The translations under genes and the position numbers were made by a program. From assembly GCA_902538885.1 (NCBI GenBank), contig CACBGU010000001.1:1-64000 (forward strand): 64,000 bases of DNA. Direction: 5' to 3'. The notes beneath the pieces were generated by a model. It did not search any database. It worked only from the letters and a program-made list of their open reading frames with translations, and was not told the origin of the DNA. Source of the stretch: an uncultured Pelagibacteraceae bacterium (lineage in GTDB: Bacteria > Pseudomonadota > Alphaproteobacteria > Pelagibacterales > Pelagibacteraceae). This document shows, in pieces, positions 46,248 through 55,817 of this stretch (the first letter of the stretch is position 1; each line of letters opens with the position of its first letter).

Positions 46248-47486
46248 ATGAGATTAAATAAAATAATTTTAAGTTTTGTTTCTGCGTTAGTAATTTTATT
46301 TTCAACTTCTGTTGCATCTTTTGCAAAAGTAGTTGGTGACAAAATTATTTTAGGTGCTGCAATTTCCTTAACTGGTAAATACTCATCTAATGGTGTTCAT
46401 ACTCAAAATGGTTACAACATGGCCGTTGATAGAATTAACAGCATGGGTGGTGTTAAAGTTGGTGGAAAGACTTATAAGTTTGATATTATTTATTATGATG
46501 ATGAGTCAAACCCTAAGAGAGCTGCACAGCTTGCAGAAAGATTAATATCACAAGATGGTGTTGAGTTTATGCTTGGCCCTTACAGTTCTGGTTTAACTAA
46601 AGCGATTGCGCCAGTGACTGAAAAATATGGTGTTCCAATGGTTGAAGCAAATGGTGCATCTAGATCTTTGTTTACAAAAGGTTACAAATATCTATTTGCT
46701 GTATTAGCTCCAGCTAACCTATATCTTGATGTTGCTATCGAAACAGCGGTTGAGTTAAATGGTGGAAAACCAGTAAGAATTGCTCAAGCGTTTGAACAAG
46801 ATGCTTTTTCACAGGACGTTAGATTAGGTATTTTAGATGCCGCAGAAAGAACTGGTTCTAAAATCATAATCGACGATAAATTGCCTAAAGAGCTAAATGA
46901 TATGGCTGCTACTTTGGTTAAAGTAAAACAAATGAAGCCAGATGTACTTGTTGTATCAGGTCACACAAAAGGTGCGTTAACTGCGATCAGACAAATTGCT
47001 GAAATGAAAGTTGATGTTCCAATGCTAGCTATGACGCACTGTGATGCAGCTAAGCTATCTAAACAGCATGGTAAAAATTCACAGTATGCACTTTGCGCTT
47101 CTCAATGGCACAAGTCGCTAACTTATAAAGATGATTTCTTTAAAGATGGTATGACTTATGCTGCAGACTTTGAGAAAGAGTTTGGATATGATCCACCTTA
47201 CCAATCTGCTGAATCTTCAGCTGCTTTATTGGTATTCAAAGATGCATTTGAAAGAGCAAATTCTTTTGATCAAAAGAAAGTAAGAGATGCTCTTGCAGCT
47301 ACGAATATGCAAACATTCTATGGAAATATTAAATTTGCACCTGGTGGTCAGAACGTTGACAAGCCAATGGTACTTTTCCAAGTAATGTGTGATGCTTCAG
47401 GAAAATGTGAAAACAAAGTTGTTGCTCCTTTAAAATGGGCTTCTGCTAAGTTGATACATCCAATTCCTAAGTGGTCGGAAAGATAA
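46248..47486 (+). CDS. branched-chain amino-acid-type ABC transporter substrate-binding protein
   Basis: Signal peptide; KIILGAAISLTGKYSSNGVHTQNGYNMAVDRIN periplasmic-binding protein type 1 motif. Confidence 0.93.
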   Translation: MRLNKIILSFVSALVILFSTSVASFAKVVGDKIILGAAISLTGKYSSNGVHTQNGYNMAVDRINSMGGVKVGGKTYKFDIIYYDDESNPKRAAQLAERLISQDGVEFMLGPYSSGLTKAIAPVTEKYGVPMVEANGASRSLFTKGYKYLFAVLAPANLYLDVAIETAVELNGGKPVRIAQAFEQDAFSQDVRLGILDAAERTGSKIIIDDKLPKELNDMAATLVKVKQMKPDVLVVSGHTKGALTAIRQIAEMKVDVPMLAMTHCDAAKLSKQHGKNSQYALCASQWHKSLTYKDDFFKDGMTYAADFEKEFGYDPPYQSAESSAALLVFKDAFERANSFDQKKVRDALAATNMQTFYGNIKFAPGGQNVDKPMVLFQVMCDASGKCENKVVAPLKWASAKLIHPIPKWSER

Positions 47487-47497
47487 AATAAAATAGT

Positions 47498-47528
47498 AAA
47501 GCCCCCTAGTCATAGGGGGCTTTTTTTT
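47498..47528 (+). terminator. intrinsic terminator/attenuator between SBP and LivH
   Basis: AAGCCCCCTA-GTCA-TAGGGGGCTT followed by a T-run. Confidence 0.9.
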
Positions 47529-47550
47529 ATATAAACCAAAAATACTTTTT

Positions 47551-48444
47551 ATGGATTTTCTTGTATTTCAATACCCGATGATAACTCTTCAAGCTTGCTT
47601 GGATGGTATTTTGCTAGGTGTTTTGTTTGCATTGATTGCATATGGAATGGCACTTCAATGGGGAGTGATGAATATTATTAACATTGCACAAGGAGATCTT
47701 GTTATTTTAGGAGGATACATTGCATACTTTATGTATCTCTACGGTATTCATCCAGCATGGGGAGTAATTGTTGCACCAGTTATAATGTATTTTGTTGGTA
47801 TAGCGATTTATAAACTCGTGATTAATAAAGTAGTAGATAGAGATCTATTTATCTCTATTTTAGCGACTTTTGGAATAAGTATTCTTTTCATGCAATTAAT
47901 GAATTTTGCATTTGGTGCAGATGTTGTGCTTGCAAACTCTGGTTATGGGACAACGATGTTGTTTGATAACAATGTTGTGTTGCCTAATTCAAAAATATTT
48001 TCAGCTTTTATAAGTATTGTATTTGCTATTTGTTTAGTTATTTACATGAAAAAATCCAAGCTTGGCCGAGCTATTAGAGCTACAGCTCAAAACGCAAGAG
48101 CTGCAAAAATTTTAGGTGTTGATACAGAAAAAGTTTATGCTGCAACATTTGGAATAAATGCTGCTCTTTGTGGTGTTGCAGGAGCATTAATTTCAATAAC
48201 ATTTACTATCCATCCTTATATGGGATTACCTTACACAATTAGATCTTTCATGATCGTGATTGTTGCGGGATTAGGAAATTTACCTGGTGTTGCAATGTCG
48301 GGTATGGGATTAGGAGTTTTTGAGGAGTTTGCAGATTATATATTGGGTACAGAATTTAGAATTGGTTCAGTATTTTTATTATTAGTTTTAATCCTTGTTT
48401 ATAGAAGGTTTAAACTTTCTAGAAAAAGAGAGTACTTAAAATGA
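47551..48444 (+). CDS. branched-chain amino-acid-type ABC permease (LivH-like)
   Basis: LivH family; GMALQWGVMNIINIAQGDLVILGGY motif. Confidence 0.92.
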   Translation: MDFLVFQYPMITLQACLDGILLGVLFALIAYGMALQWGVMNIINIAQGDLVILGGYIAYFMYLYGIHPAWGVIVAPVIMYFVGIAIYKLVINKVVDRDLFISILATFGISILFMQLMNFAFGADVVLANSGYGTTMLFDNNVVLPNSKIFSAFISIVFAICLVIYMKKSKLGRAIRATAQNARAAKILGVDTEKVYAATFGINAALCGVAGALISITFTIHPYMGLPYTIRSFMIVIVAGLGNLPGVAMSGMGLGVFEEFADYILGTEFRIGSVFLLLVLILVYRRFKLSRKREYLK

Positions 48445-48623
48445 GAAAGGTTAAAATTAATGATAATCAAGGTAAATCAATTGAAGTTGATATAGATAAG
48501 TTTAAAAAACATTTAGATGAATATCATTCATCAGGATCAAGTGTTCACGATGAGGATGGTCATTACTTTACAGTAGATCAAAATTTCAGGGATAAAATTA
48601 ACAATTTATATGAACAAAAATAA
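48441..48623 (+). CDS. small uncharacterized protein (60 aa) between livH and livM
   Basis: Overlaps livH by 4 nt (ATGA) and livM by 14 nt; hydrophilic. Confidence 0.7.
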   Translation: MRKVKINDNQGKSIEVDIDKFKKHLDEYHSSGSSVHDEDGHYFTVDQNFRDKINNLYEQK

Positions 48624-49662
48624 TTTAATTTTATATATAGGCATATTAATTTTTGGTTTAGCTGCTCCTTTTGTATTTCCTGCATTTAAAGTTCAATTGT
48701 CAATTCTTTGTATATTAATAGTTCTAGCAACTACTTGGAATATTCAAGGTGGTGAGATGGGTTACAATACTTTTGGTAATATTTTGTTTTATGGATTGGG
48801 TATGTATTTGTGTGCCTCAGTTCAAGTTGGTATGTTTTTTCCATTAGCTGAATGGACAGAAAGTGGTGGTGAAAAAACTTTCGTTCATACCCCAGCTCAA
48901 TTTTTTCAAGGTATGGCTATGGGACTTGTCGTTGCAGCTGTGGTACCAACAATTGTTGCTGGCTTAATTGGATATGCGATTTTAGGATTAAGAGGTCACT
49001 ATTTTGCTATTTGTACTCTAGGATTGGGTGTAGCTGCGGGAGAAATTTCTGGAGGAATTGAAATTATTGGAGCAGGTCAAGGTTTTACTACTCCACCTTT
49101 TCCCAACGTAGGAGGCTTAGAGGCCAGAGGAGAATTTTTCTATTTTTTAAGTTTCTTAGTTTTGATTCTTACATTCGTTGCTGTCAAAGCAATCTATTCT
49201 ACTAGATTTAAATTAATTTTAAATGCAATCAGAGATAACGAGGATAAAGCGGAAGCAATGGGAATAGAAACAATGAAATATAAAATTATTGGTTGGATGA
49301 TATCTGCTTTCTTCTGTGGTTTAGCAGGAGGTATTATGGGTGGTTTAGTTGGATACATAGACTCAACTGATGTTGCATTTGATGGAAGAGAAATGGGAGT
49401 GTTTATGGTTCTAATGGCAATACTAGGTGGTAAAGGAACTTTATGGGGACCTGTTATTGGCGCAACTATATTCCATGTATTTAAAGAAGGTTTTTGGACA
49501 TTCTTCTTAGGTTGGCAGTATGTAGCCTTAGGAGTTTTGATTGTAGTAATTGTTATTTATTTCCCAGAAGGATTGATGGGTTGGTTAAGAGAAAAATATC
49601 CAGAAAGATTTGGAGAAGTAGTTGATGAAGCAGACCGAAAGGCACAAGTAGAAATAAAATGA
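48610..49662 (+). CDS. branched-chain amino-acid-type ABC permease (LivM-like)
   Basis: LivM family; LILNAIRDNEDKAEAMGIETMKYKI motif. Confidence 0.92.
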   Translation: MNKNNLILYIGILIFGLAAPFVFPAFKVQLSILCILIVLATTWNIQGGEMGYNTFGNILFYGLGMYLCASVQVGMFFPLAEWTESGGEKTFVHTPAQFFQGMAMGLVVAAVVPTIVAGLIGYAILGLRGHYFAICTLGLGVAAGEISGGIEIIGAGQGFTTPPFPNVGGLEARGEFFYFLSFLVLILTFVAVKAIYSTRFKLILNAIRDNEDKAEAMGIETMKYKIIGWMISAFFCGLAGGIMGGLVGYIDSTDVAFDGREMGVFMVLMAILGGKGTLWGPVIGATIFHVFKEGFWTFFLGWQYVALGVLIVVIVIYFPEGLMGWLREKYPERFGEVVDEADRKAQVEIK

Positions 49663-50399
49663 GTATTCTTGAAGTAAATAATGTTAGTAAATCTTTTGGA
49701 GGAGTAAAGGCTAACGTTGATATTTCTATGTCGGTTGAAAAAGGAAAAATAGTTGGGTTAATAGGTCCGAATGGATCTGGAAAAACAACATTGTTTAATT
49801 CTATTGTTGGAACTTATCCAATTGACCAAGGCTCAATTAAGTTTAATGGAAAAGAAGTTTCTGAATTGCCAGTTCCGGTTATTGCAAAATTAGGTTTATT
49901 AAGAACTTTTCAACAAACGAGAATTTATGGAAAATTAAATTGTATAGACAACATGCTTATCAGTCATAAAGGTAGCGATGAAAGTGTATTAAAATTATTT
50001 TCAAAAATCCCACAGGAATTAACTGAAAAAGCAGAAAATTTATTGAATTTTGTTGGATTATATCAAAAGAGAAAACTTAGAGCAGGAGACTTATCTTTTG
50101 GACAGCAAAAGCTTCTTGAGCTTGCTATGGCATTAATGAATGAGCCAGAAATGCTTTTATTAGATGAACCAACTGCAGGGATTAATCCTACTTTGATTAA
50201 TGGAATTATAGATAGATTAATAAAAGTAAATCAAGATTTTGGAATTACTCTTCTAGTTATAGAGCATAACATGAGAGTGATAATGCAATTAGCAGAGAAT
50301 ATTTTTTGTTTAGCGCATGGTAAAATGTTAGCTAATGGTTCGCCAGATGAAATTAAAAATGATAAGCGTGTTATCGATGCTTATTTAGGAGCTCAATAA
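49659..50399 (+). CDS. branched-chain amino-acid-type ABC ATPase (LivG-like)
   Basis: GPNGSGKTTLFN, LSFGQQKLLELA, LLLDEPTAGINP. Confidence 0.92.
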   Translation: MSILEVNNVSKSFGGVKANVDISMSVEKGKIVGLIGPNGSGKTTLFNSIVGTYPIDQGSIKFNGKEVSELPVPVIAKLGLLRTFQQTRIYGKLNCIDNMLISHKGSDESVLKLFSKIPQELTEKAENLLNFVGLYQKRKLRAGDLSFGQQKLLELAMALMNEPEMLLLDEPTAGINPTLINGIIDRLIKVNQDFGITLLVIEHNMRVIMQLAENIFCLAHGKMLANGSPDEIKNDKRVIDAYLGAQ

Positions 50400-51184
50400 T
50401 GTCTAATCAATATGAAGTTTTAGGTAAAGCTCCAACGCCAGAAGATTTAAAAAAACTGTCTCCAAATGAAATTCATTTAACAATTAAAAACTTAAGTGCT
50501 GGATATGGAAAAATGGAAATTTTGCATAACTTTGATTTATTTGTAAATAAAGCACAATCACTATGTTTAATTGGCCCAAATGGAGCAGGTAAATCTACAA
50601 TACTTCACTCAATTTATGGTTTTACAAATATTTTTTCAGGTCAAATAGAAATAGATGGAAAAGAAATTACCAATCTAACACCTGCTGAAAAACTAAAGTC
50701 AGTTGGTATCGCATATATTTTACAAGATAATTCAGTTTTTCCAGACATGACGGTCGAAGAAAACCTATTAATGGGTGGATATATTAAAGATAAAACAGAA
50801 GAATCATTTCAAGAAGCAGAAAGAATTTTAGAAAAATATGAGAGATTAAGAAACAGAAGAAACCAACCTGCCAAAGTATTATCTGGTGGTGAAAGAAGAT
50901 TATTAGAAATATCTAGAGCTTTAGTTATGAAACCATCAGTATTATTGGTAGATGAACCATCAATAGGTTTAGAACCAAGATACATTGATATGGTGTTTGA
51001 AATTTTAAGAGATCTTCAACAGAATGAAAAGAAAACCATAATTTTAGTTGAGCAGAATGCCAAAAAAGGTTTAGAATTTGCAGACATAGGATACGTTTTG
51101 GTATCAGGACAAACTGCAATCGCCGGCAAAGGAGATGAGTTATTACAAAATCCAGATGTCGGTAGACTATTCCTTGGTGGTTAA
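50399..51184 (+). CDS. branched-chain amino-acid-type ABC ATPase (LivF-like)
   Basis: GPNGAGKSTILH, LSGGERRLLEISRAL, LLVDEPSIGLEP, VEQNAKKGLEFADIGYVLVSG. Confidence 0.92.
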   Translation: MSNQYEVLGKAPTPEDLKKLSPNEIHLTIKNLSAGYGKMEILHNFDLFVNKAQSLCLIGPNGAGKSTILHSIYGFTNIFSGQIEIDGKEITNLTPAEKLKSVGIAYILQDNSVFPDMTVEENLLMGGYIKDKTEESFQEAERILEKYERLRNRRNQPAKVLSGGERRLLEISRALVMKPSVLLVDEPSIGLEPRYIDMVFEILRDLQQNEKKTIILVEQNAKKGLEFADIGYVLVSGQTAIAGKGDELLQNPDVGRLFLGG

Positions 51185-51888
51185 TGATTAATAAAAAAAT
51201 TTTCTTTAAAGGATATAAATCAATTTTAGCACATGACAGCCCTGCAATTGCTTTAGGCTGTTGTTTTATTGCTATTGGAGCACTTCTTAAAAATTTAGGA
51301 TTTAATATTCAGGAAAGTATTTTTTCAACAATGTTGACTTATGCTCTGCCAGGATCTTTAGTTATGGCAGAGTCTTTATTAGTTGGAGCATCACTATTAA
51401 ATATTTTTTTAGCTGTTTGGTTTGTAAATGCTCGTCTATATCCAATGGCTGTCTCTCTATTTCCATTAATGATGCATAAAAACCAACCAAAATGGAAATA
51501 TTATTTCTCATGTCATTTTATAGCTGTATCCGCTTGGTTGATTATGAAAAGTAATTACAAATCAATCCCTAAAGAGCAAAGAATTGATTATTGGATAGGA
51601 ATAGGAAGCGCCACTTGGAGTGTTGCTGTCCTCGGTACTTTTCTCGGTTTTTATTTTTCAGAATTTCTCAATAAAGAAATAATGATGGGTTTAGCAATTT
51701 TAAATCCTATTTATTTTTTATGCATGATGGTTGGAGCGTCTAAAACAATTCAAATTACACTTTCAGTTTTGTTAGGGGCTATATTAGGACCAATTTTTTA
51801 TTTTTTTTCACCAGAGTGGTCGATTTTATTAGGTGGTGTAGTAGGTGGAACAGCAGCTTATTTAATTGGAGAAATAAATGTCAGTTAG
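51184..51888 (+). CDS. azlC: AzlC family protein (branched-chain amino acid export)
   Basis: Polytopic AzlC-like protein followed by AzlD-like gene. Confidence 0.85.
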   Translation: MINKKIFFKGYKSILAHDSPAIALGCCFIAIGALLKNLGFNIQESIFSTMLTYALPGSLVMAESLLVGASLLNIFLAVWFVNARLYPMAVSLFPLMMHKNQPKWKYYFSCHFIAVSAWLIMKSNYKSIPKEQRIDYWIGIGSATWSVAVLGTFLGFYFSEFLNKEIMMGLAILNPIYFLCMMVGASKTIQITLSVLLGAILGPIFYFFSPEWSILLGGVVGGTAAYLIGEINVS

Positions 51889-52204
51889 TGTAGTTTACGC
51901 AATTTTAGTAACTTCGCTTGCAACTTTTTTATCAAGGTTTCTTGGAGCTGTAAGTTCTCAAGGAATAAAAGAAACTTCAAAAATTTTTAAATGGTTTAAT
52001 TGTTTAGCCTATGCAACTTTAGCTGCTTTGATAGCAAGAACAATCATTTTCCCTGTTGGAGTTTTAAATGAAGCAGGATATTTATTAAGACTTATTGTTG
52101 TTATCTTGTCTCTAGCAGTATTTTTTGTTTCAAAAAGAAATTATGTATATCCAACAATTTTTTCTGCAGTCTGCATGGCTTTATTAGCAAGTTATTTTAA
52201 TTAA
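51878..52204 (+). CDS. azlD: AzlD domain-containing protein
   Basis: 108 aa polytopic protein overlapping azlC. Confidence 0.83.
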   Translation: MSVSVVYAILVTSLATFLSRFLGAVSSQGIKETSKIFKWFNCLAYATLAALIARTIIFPVGVLNEAGYLLRLIVVILSLAVFFVSKRNYVYPTIFSAVCMALLASYFN

Positions 52205-52240
52205 AATTGATTTATTATTTAAGTTAACCTAAAATTTCTT

Positions 52241-53152
52241 ATGGAAAAAATATCTGGCATAGATGTACAGGAGCACGAAAAATCAAAAAGAATTTTAAAT
52301 ATTAGATTAAATGATGAAATAATCGAAAAATTAATTTTCCCTTTTAATAAATTTGATTTAACCGCGTTAGAACTAAAACCGTTTACAAGATTTACTATTG
52401 CTAAGAGTTTAGATGATTTAACAGAAAATAAACTAAGTAAGTTAATGAATTCCATAATAAGAGATAGATCTACAGGTTGTTTTATTATCGGTCCAAGTAA
52501 TATTTCTTCAAAAATAAATGATAAATTTTTAGTCAAATTGTCTACAGCTGTTGCATACTTAATTGGTATTCCTAATCACGACTCTATGGCAGGGAAATAT
52601 TATGCTAGGTTTCATGTAAAACATGAAGATGCAAGCGACTCGTACTTAAGAAAAGCATACAGAAATATGGATCTTCATACTGATGGTACTTATGTAAAAG
52701 AGGTAACTGATTGGTTGGTAATGACTAAGTTAGAAGAAAAAAATGTTGAAGGTGGAGAAACGGCCATGCTTCATTTAGATGATTGGGAGCATTGTCATGA
52801 ATTATCAAATGATCCAGTTGGTAAACAAAATTTTATTTGGGGATCTCCAAAAAGTAAAAATATAGATTACAAAGTTGAACATCCAGTATTTTCATCAGAT
52901 GAAAAAGGTAGACCACAAATTTCTTATATTGATCAATTTCCAGAACCAAAAAATATGGATCAAGGAAATTTTCTGCAAAGGTTATCGGATGCGTTGGAGG
53001 AAAGTAAAAATAAAGTAATAACAAAACTACCCGTAGGTTGTTCTATAATTGCAAATAATTACTTTTGGCTTCATGGTAGAAAGCCATTTAAAGAAAATAA
53101 GGAATTAAGCAGAGAATTGTTACGAATAAGAGGATCTTTTTTTGTTAATTAA
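52241..53152 (+). CDS. CsiD/GlaH family Fe(II)/2-oxoglutarate dioxygenase (glutarate hydroxylase-like)
   Basis: DLHTDGTYVKEVTDWLVMTKLEEKNVEGGETAMLHLDDWE (HxD) and C-terminal RELLRIRGSFF. Confidence 0.83.
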   Translation: MEKISGIDVQEHEKSKRILNIRLNDEIIEKLIFPFNKFDLTALELKPFTRFTIAKSLDDLTENKLSKLMNSIIRDRSTGCFIIGPSNISSKINDKFLVKLSTAVAYLIGIPNHDSMAGKYYARFHVKHEDASDSYLRKAYRNMDLHTDGTYVKEVTDWLVMTKLEEKNVEGGETAMLHLDDWEHCHELSNDPVGKQNFIWGSPKSKNIDYKVEHPVFSSDEKGRPQISYIDQFPEPKNMDQGNFLQRLSDALEESKNKVITKLPVGCSIIANNYFWLHGRKPFKENKELSRELLRIRGSFFVN

Positions 53153-53184
53153 TTCAATATAATCAATATAAAGTATCCAAAATT

Positions 53185-53952
53185 ATGAATTTAGGTTTTA
53201 TTGGTACAGGTAAAATTGCATCTTCAGTTATTACTGGAATATGTAAATCAAAAATTTCTTATAAAAAAATTATAATCTCTCCAAGAAATAAAAAAATAGC
53301 ACAGGGTTTAAAAAGAAAGTTTAAAAAAATTGTAATAGCCAAAAACAATCAGCAAATTGTAGATCAGTGTAATTGGGTATTTTTATCTGTGACACCGACC
53401 GTTGGTGAAAAAATTATTAAAGATTTAAAGTTTAAATCCAATCAAACTGTTGTGAGTTTCATTTCTACTATAACTTTGTCTCAATTAAAGAAAGCCATTA
53501 AAGTAAAAGCAAAAATTGTACGAGCAATACCTTTGCCTCCAATTTCATTAAAAAAAGGTCCTGTACCTATTTGTCCTCCCAATCCAAAAGTAAAAGCATT
53601 TTTTAATAATTTGGGAACAACTGTAGAAATTAAAAATGAAAAATCTTCAATAAATTTTTGGTCAACATCTGGAATGATGGCACCATTTTATGAGGTGTTA
53701 AGAGTTATGACTGATTGGTTGGTGAAAAGAGGGGTAAAAAGAAATAATGCTCAAAAATACATAACATCTTTATTTTTGGCTTTATCTCAAGATGCAGTCG
53801 TAAATTCAAAAGAAAATTTAAAAAATTTAGTTAAAGAATCTCAAACGCCTAAAGGACTAAATGAACAGGGCGTTAAAGAATTAACCAAAGCTGGATTTTA
53901 TAAATCTCTAGAAAAAACTTTAAATAGTATTCACAAAAGACTAAACAAATAA
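53185..53952 (+). CDS. pyrroline-5-carboxylate reductase-like NAD(P)-binding protein
   Basis: LGFIGTGKIASSVITGICKS Rossmann motif; C-terminal TPKGLNEQGVKEL resembles the ProC dimerization region. Confidence 0.75.
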   Translation: MNLGFIGTGKIASSVITGICKSKISYKKIIISPRNKKIAQGLKRKFKKIVIAKNNQQIVDQCNWVFLSVTPTVGEKIIKDLKFKSNQTVVSFISTITLSQLKKAIKVKAKIVRAIPLPPISLKKGPVPICPPNPKVKAFFNNLGTTVEIKNEKSSINFWSTSGMMAPFYEVLRVMTDWLVKRGVKRNNAQKYITSLFLALSQDAVVNSKENLKNLVKESQTPKGLNEQGVKELTKAGFYKSLEKTLNSIHKRLNK

Positions 53953-53957
53953 ATCAA

Positions 53958-54743
53958 ATGTCTGAAAATATTTTAGAGATTAATAATTTAAGTAAATATT
54001 TTGGAGGATTAGCTGCTGTTTCAGATTGTTCAATTAAAGTTAAAAGAGGAACAATCACAGGTATCATCGGACCTAATGGATCTGGTAAAACAACTTTATT
54101 TAATTTAATTGCAGGAAACTTAAAATCTTCAGGAGGAAGCGTAACTTTTGACGATGAAAATATTACCGATGTTCCTTCCTATGAATTATTTTCTAAAGGA
54201 TTATTAAGAACTTTTCAAATTGCACATGAGTTTTCAAATTTATCTGTCCTAGAAAACCTAATGATGGTTCCAGGAAATCAATCTGGTGAAAAATTAATGA
54301 CAGCATTATTTAAACCAGGTTTGGTCGCAGAGGAAGAAGCCAAAGTTAAAGAAAAAGCAAAAGAAGTCGTTGAATTTTTAAACCTCGGACATCTTTCTAA
54401 TGAACTCGCAGGAAATCTTTCAGGCGGTCAAAAAAAATTATTAGAACTTGGAAGAACAATGATGGTGGATGCTAAATTAGTATTATTAGATGAGGTGGGG
54501 GCTGGTGTTAATAGAACTTTGCTTAAAGATCTTGGAACCGCAATAGAAAAACTTAATAAAGAAAAAGGTTATACTTTTTGTATGATCGAACATGATATGG
54601 ATTTTATTGGAAGATTATGTGACCCAGTGATTGTAATGGCTGAAGGATCAGTTTTGTTTGAGGGAAGTGTTGAAGAAGCAAAAAAAGATGAGAAAGTAAT
54701 TGAAAGTTACTTAGGAAGAGGATCGAAACTAAAGGAAAATTAA
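53958..54743 (+). CDS. branched-chain amino-acid-type ABC ATPase (second LivG-like)
   Basis: GPNGSGKTTLFNLIAG, LSGGQKKLLELGR. Confidence 0.92.
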   Translation: MSENILEINNLSKYFGGLAAVSDCSIKVKRGTITGIIGPNGSGKTTLFNLIAGNLKSSGGSVTFDDENITDVPSYELFSKGLLRTFQIAHEFSNLSVLENLMMVPGNQSGEKLMTALFKPGLVAEEEAKVKEKAKEVVEFLNLGHLSNELAGNLSGGQKKLLELGRTMMVDAKLVLLDEVGAGVNRTLLKDLGTAIEKLNKEKGYTFCMIEHDMDFIGRLCDPVIVMAEGSVLFEGSVEEAKKDEKVIESYLGRGSKLKEN

Positions 54744-54745
54744 TT

Positions 54746-55108
54746 ATGACAATCGTTTCTCATATTATTTGTGCTTTATTTGCAGTTGGTTTTGGAACGA
54801 GGAACCTAATTGCAAAAAAAGGGGATAATAAGCATAAAGTTATAGGTTGGATTTGGGTATTGCTTATGTTTTATGTTGCAATTTCTTCTTATTGGATCAA
54901 AGAACTTAATGATGGAAATTATAGTTGGATACATATTTTAAGCGCCTGGACCTTGATCTCTTTGTTACTTGCAATTTACTTTATTAGAATGAAAAAAATT
55001 TTTTTACATAAAATATTTATGGCCGGAAACTTTATTGGATTAATAGTTGCGGGTATTTTTACTTTATTACCAGGAAGATATTTACCAAATTTAATAGGAA
55101 TATTTTAA
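54746..55108 (+). CDS. DUF2306-like small membrane protein inside the Liv operon
   Basis: 120 aa, about 4 TM; 2-nt gap to livG and adjacent to livF. Confidence 0.7.
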   Translation: MTIVSHIICALFAVGFGTRNLIAKKGDNKHKVIGWIWVLLMFYVAISSYWIKELNDGNYSWIHILSAWTLISLLLAIYFIRMKKIFLHKIFMAGNFIGLIVAGIFTLLPGRYLPNLIGIF

Positions 55109-55816
55109 ATGGCTTATTTTGAAGGAATAGAAATGACAGGTGGTTATGGAAATGGTCCAGACATTATTAGTTCTTGTTCTGTAAACGTTAATAAAGGAGA
55201 AATAGTTTCTATTTTAGGTCCTAATGGCGCTGGTAAATCAACTGCAATGAAAGCAATGTTGGGTTTATTAAATTTAAAATCTGGATCAGTTATGATTGAT
55301 GGCAAAGATATTTCAAAATTATCACCACAAGACAGAGTTAAAGAAGGTATTTCTTTCGTACCTCAAACAAAAAATGTTTTTGCAGGCATGACTGTTGAGG
55401 AAAATTTAGAAATGGGTGCATTTCTTATGAAGGATGAAATTCAAAACATTATTGAAGAAATCTATGAATTGTTTCCGATTTTAAGAGAGAAAAGAAATCA
55501 AATGGTTGGAGAACTTTCAGGAGGACAAAGACAACAAGTTGCTCTTGGTCGAGCTTTAATGATTAAGCCTACTGTTTTAATGTTAGATGAGCCAACTGCC
55601 GGTGTATCGCCAATTGTGATGGACGAATTATTTGATCATATTGTAAAAGTAAAAAGAACAAACGTTGCTATCTTAATGGTAGAACAAAATGCAAAACAAG
55701 CCTTAAGCATTTCAGATAGAGGCTATGTACTAGTTACTGGAGAAAATCGTTATTCAGGAACTGGAAAAGAATTATTAGACGATCCAAGAGTAAGAAGCTC
55801 TTTTTTGGGAGGGTAA
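55109..55816 (+). CDS. branched-chain amino-acid-type ABC ATPase (second LivF-like)
   Basis: GPNGAGKSTAMKAMLG, LSGGQRQQVALGRAL. Confidence 0.92.
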   Translation: MAYFEGIEMTGGYGNGPDIISSCSVNVNKGEIVSILGPNGAGKSTAMKAMLGLLNLKSGSVMIDGKDISKLSPQDRVKEGISFVPQTKNVFAGMTVEENLEMGAFLMKDEIQNIIEEIYELFPILREKRNQMVGELSGGQRQQVALGRALMIKPTVLMLDEPTAGVSPIVMDELFDHIVKVKRTNVAILMVEQNAKQALSISDRGYVLVTGENRYSGTGKELLDDPRVRSSFLGG

Positions 55817-55817
55817 T

